Assembly: GCF_001590905.1 (NCBI RefSeq)
Contig: NZ_BCTT01000007.1
Location: forward strand, 124,001 to 188,000
DNA: 64,000 bases
Direction: 5' to 3'
DNA from: Serratia grimesii NBRC 13537
GTDB lineage: Bacteria > Pseudomonadota > Gammaproteobacteria > Enterobacterales > Enterobacteriaceae
Position 1 is the stretch's first letter. Every line of letters begins with the position of its first letter. A program made the position numbers and the translations under genes. The notes under the pieces are model-generated. The model had not been told where the DNA came from. It searched no databases and saw only the letters and a list, made by a program, of their open reading frames with translations. Shown piece after piece: positions 62,510-64,000 of this stretch.

Positions 62510-63463
62510 TTATTCAACCTGCTTGATATCAACCCGCAGCTCTTTCGGCACTTCAAACACGATGTTCTCTTCGCGTCCACTGACTTCCTGCACGTTAGCA
62601 CCACCCAGCGCCTTCAGACGACTGATCACATCCTGAACCAACACGTCAGGTGCGGATGCTCCGGCGGTAACACCAATATTACGGGCACCTTTCAGCCAGG
62701 CTTCCTGAATGTCAGCCGCGGAGTCAATCAGATATGCCGGCTCGCCGACACGCTGAGCCAACTCCGCCAGACGGTTAGAGTTAGACGAGTTTTTCGACCC
62801 CACAACCAGAACCACATCCGCATCACCAGCCAGGTTACGTACTGCTTCCTGACGGTTAGTGGTGGCGTAGCAGATATCGTCCTTACGCGGGCCGATAATG
62901 CTCGGGAAGCGCTTGCGCAATGCATCGATCACGTCAGACGTATCATCCACCGACAATGTGGTTTGTGTCATAAAGCACAGGTTGCTCTCATCCTTCACCT
63001 GCAGCTTCCACACATCATCTGGCGACTCGACCAGGTACATGCCCCCTTTAGGGTTACTGTACTGGCCCATGGTGCCTTCCACTTCTGGATGGCCCGCATG
63101 ACCAATCAGGATCGCCTCGGTACCACGGCGACTGGCTCGCGCCACTTCCATATGTACTTTGGTTACCAGTGGGCAAGTTGCATCAAACAGCATGGTCAAA
63201 TCACGTGCTTTGGCTTCTGCTCGTACCGCCTGAGAAACACCGTGCGCCGAGAAGATCAAAATAGACCCATCCGGCACTTCGGTGATTTCCTCAATGAACA
63301 CCGCCCCGCGCTCACGCAGGCTATCTACCACATAGCGGTTATGCACCACTTCGTGGCGTACATAGATAGGCGCGCCGTAAATTTCCAGCGCACGTTCAAC
63401 GATACTGATCGCACGATCAACCCCAGCACAGAAGCCGCGTGGGTTAGCCAGCAATATTTGCAT
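62510..63463 (-). CDS. ispH: 4-hydroxy-3-methylbut-2-enyl diphosphate reductase IspH
   Basis: Last enzyme of the MEP pathway, making IPP and DMAPP with a [4Fe-4S] cluster. The 317 residues hold the three cluster cysteines C12 (PRGFCAGV), C97 (FDATCPLV) and C198 ([11 protein letters not shown]), and the HGV and TQTTL motifs. E. coli IspH has 316 residues. It overlaps the end of fkpB by 20 nt, the conserved lspA-fkpB-ispH arrangement. Confidence 0.98.
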   Translation of the reverse strand: MQILLANPRGFCAGVDRAISIVERALEIYGAPIYVRHEVVHNRYVVDSLRERGAVFIEEITEVPDGSILIFSAHGVSQAVRAEAKARDLTMLFDATCPLVTKVHMEVARASRRGTEAILIGHAGHPEVEGTMGQYSNPKGGMYLVESPDDVWKLQVKDESNLCFMTQTTLSVDDTSDVIDALRKRFPSIIGPRKDDICYATTNRQEAVRNLAGDADVVLVVGSKNSSNSNRLAELAQRVGEPAYLIDSAADIQEAWLKGARNIGVTAGASAPDVLVQDVISRLKALGGANVQEVSGREENIVFEVPKELRVDIKQVE

Positions 63464-63914
63464 GCGTCTCCTCCTGCTGCGGATCGATCTCCAGCACTTC
63501 GATATCGAAGGTTACCGGATGGCCCGCCAGCGGATGGTTGAAATCAACGGTAATCGAATCTTCCGCCACTTCACGTACTACGCCTGGCATTTCGCTACCA
63601 TCGACAGCGGTAAACAGCATAATTGTGCCGACGTCCGGCACCCCGGTTTCCGCGAAATCGCGACGCGAGAAGAACTGGACCAGATCCGGGTTCTCTGCAC
63701 CAAATGCCGCTTCCGGCTGTAAGGTAAAAGCACATTTGTCGCCCGCACTCAGGCCAAGCAACTGTGCTTCCAGCGGCTCGGACAAACTGCCATCACCCAA
63801 ACGGAACAGTGCCGGTTTGCCACTGCTGCGGGTGGATTCTGCGGTCGAACCATCTTCCAGTTTCAGCGTGAAGTGCACCAGCACTTCACTGCTACTGTTA
63901 ACCTGAGCCGTCAT
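63444..63914 (-). CDS. fkpB: FKBP-type peptidyl-prolyl isomerase FkpB (SlpA)
   Basis: Cytoplasmic SlyD-like prolyl isomerase and chaperone with an FKBP core and an inserted flap domain. The 156-residue reading from ATG 63914 ([20 protein letters not shown]) has AGG eight nt upstream; a GTG at 63923 would add three residues and overlap lspA, so the start is not fully fixed. [20 protein letters not shown] at the C-terminal end is diagnostic. E. coli FkpB has 149 residues. Confidence 0.93.
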   Translation of the reverse strand: MTAQVNSSSEVLVHFTLKLEDGSTAESTRSSGKPALFRLGDGSLSEPLEAQLLGLSAGDKCAFTLQPEAAFGAENPDLVQFFSRRDFAETGVPDVGTIMLFTAVDGSEMPGVVREVAEDSITVDFNHPLAGHPVTFDIEVLEIDPQQEETHANIAG

Positions 63915-63915
63915 A

Positions 63916-64000
63916 TTACTCACCTTTGCTCTTTGCGCTTTTGTTCGCCGGCGACAAGAAGCCTTCCAGCACGATCATCGCCGCCCCTACGCAAATAAAA
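63916..64000 (-). CDS. lspA: Lipoprotein signal peptidase LspA (3' end, cut by window edge)
   Basis: Only the last 27 codons and the stop (TAA at 63918-63916) are present: [20 protein letters not shown], then AKSKGE. These match the last membrane segment and basic tail of E. coli LspA, which removes signal peptides from lipoproteins. The tail is a few residues longer than in E. coli. Confidence 0.9.
   Translation of the reverse strand, partial: FICVGAAMIVLEGFLSPANKSAKSKGE

Overview
The window is chromosomal DNA of a Serratia-like member of the Enterobacterales. Nearly every backbone gene reads as a close relative of its E. coli counterpart. The order (murE-ftsI-ftsL-rsmH-mraZ, cra, ilvHI, leuO-leuABCD, setA-sgrST-sgrR, thiBPQ, yabI, polB, rapA-rluA, djlA-lptD-surA-pdxA-rsmA-apaGH, folA, kefCF, carAB, dapB, ispH-fkpB-lspA) is the first two minutes of the E. 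coli map read in reverse. The genus is inferred from protein similarity, ERIC-type repeats and the inserted accessory genes; no rRNA is present to confirm it. No tRNA, rRNA, insertion sequence, prophage or CRISPR array was seen.

Layout. 1-4261 (minus): start of the division and cell-wall (dcw) cluster with the mraZ promoter and operator. 4262-11546: gene-poor stretch, alaE, cra, the ilvIH acetolactate synthase III operon and a long-chain acyl-CoA ligase. 11547-18204: leuO, an AT-rich spacer, and the attenuated leuLABCD operon. 18206-23163: a DASS anion transporter, setA, the dual-function sgrS/sgrT RNA and sgrR. 23205-29948: the TPP-riboswitch thiBPQ operon, the attenuated ivbL-ilvBN operon (acetohydroxyacid synthase I), a run of six hairpins, and yabI. 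30133-36381: polB, rapA, rluA. 36397-44463: a tandem ERIC pair, djlA, and lptD-surA-pdxA-rsmA-apaG-apaH. 44503-51661: a Tat-exported PhoX-type phosphatase with a candidate PHO box, folA, yjjPB, a LysE/RhtB exporter and kefFC. 51792-57521: carAB with tandem control sites, and dapB. 57842-62204: a small natural-product cluster. 62466-64000: ispH, fkpB and the end of lspA.

The most distinctive content is the 57842-62204 cluster. It encodes an isocyanide (isonitrile) synthase of the PvcA/IsnA family, an Fe(II)/2-oxoglutarate oxygenase of the PvcB/IsnB family and a family-1 glycosyltransferase in one operon, with a divergent LysR regulator whose start codon sits next to a perfect palindrome. That gene set matches the logic of glycosylated tyrosine vinyl-isonitriles such as rhabduscin and byelyankacin, which inhibit phenoloxidase or tyrosinase. 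It lies between dapB and ispH, a position that holds a different gene in E. coli.

Branched-chain amino acid synthesis is over-represented: two acetohydroxyacid synthases (ilvIH, ilvBN), the leucine operon and LeuO lie within 23 kb, with attenuation leaders intact on both leuABCD and ilvBN. Other insertions relative to E. coli K-12 (alaE, acyl-CoA ligase, DASS transporter, ilvBN, phoX, yjjPB, RhtB exporter) and the absence of araCBAD and the cai/fix genes show how this backbone was remodelled.
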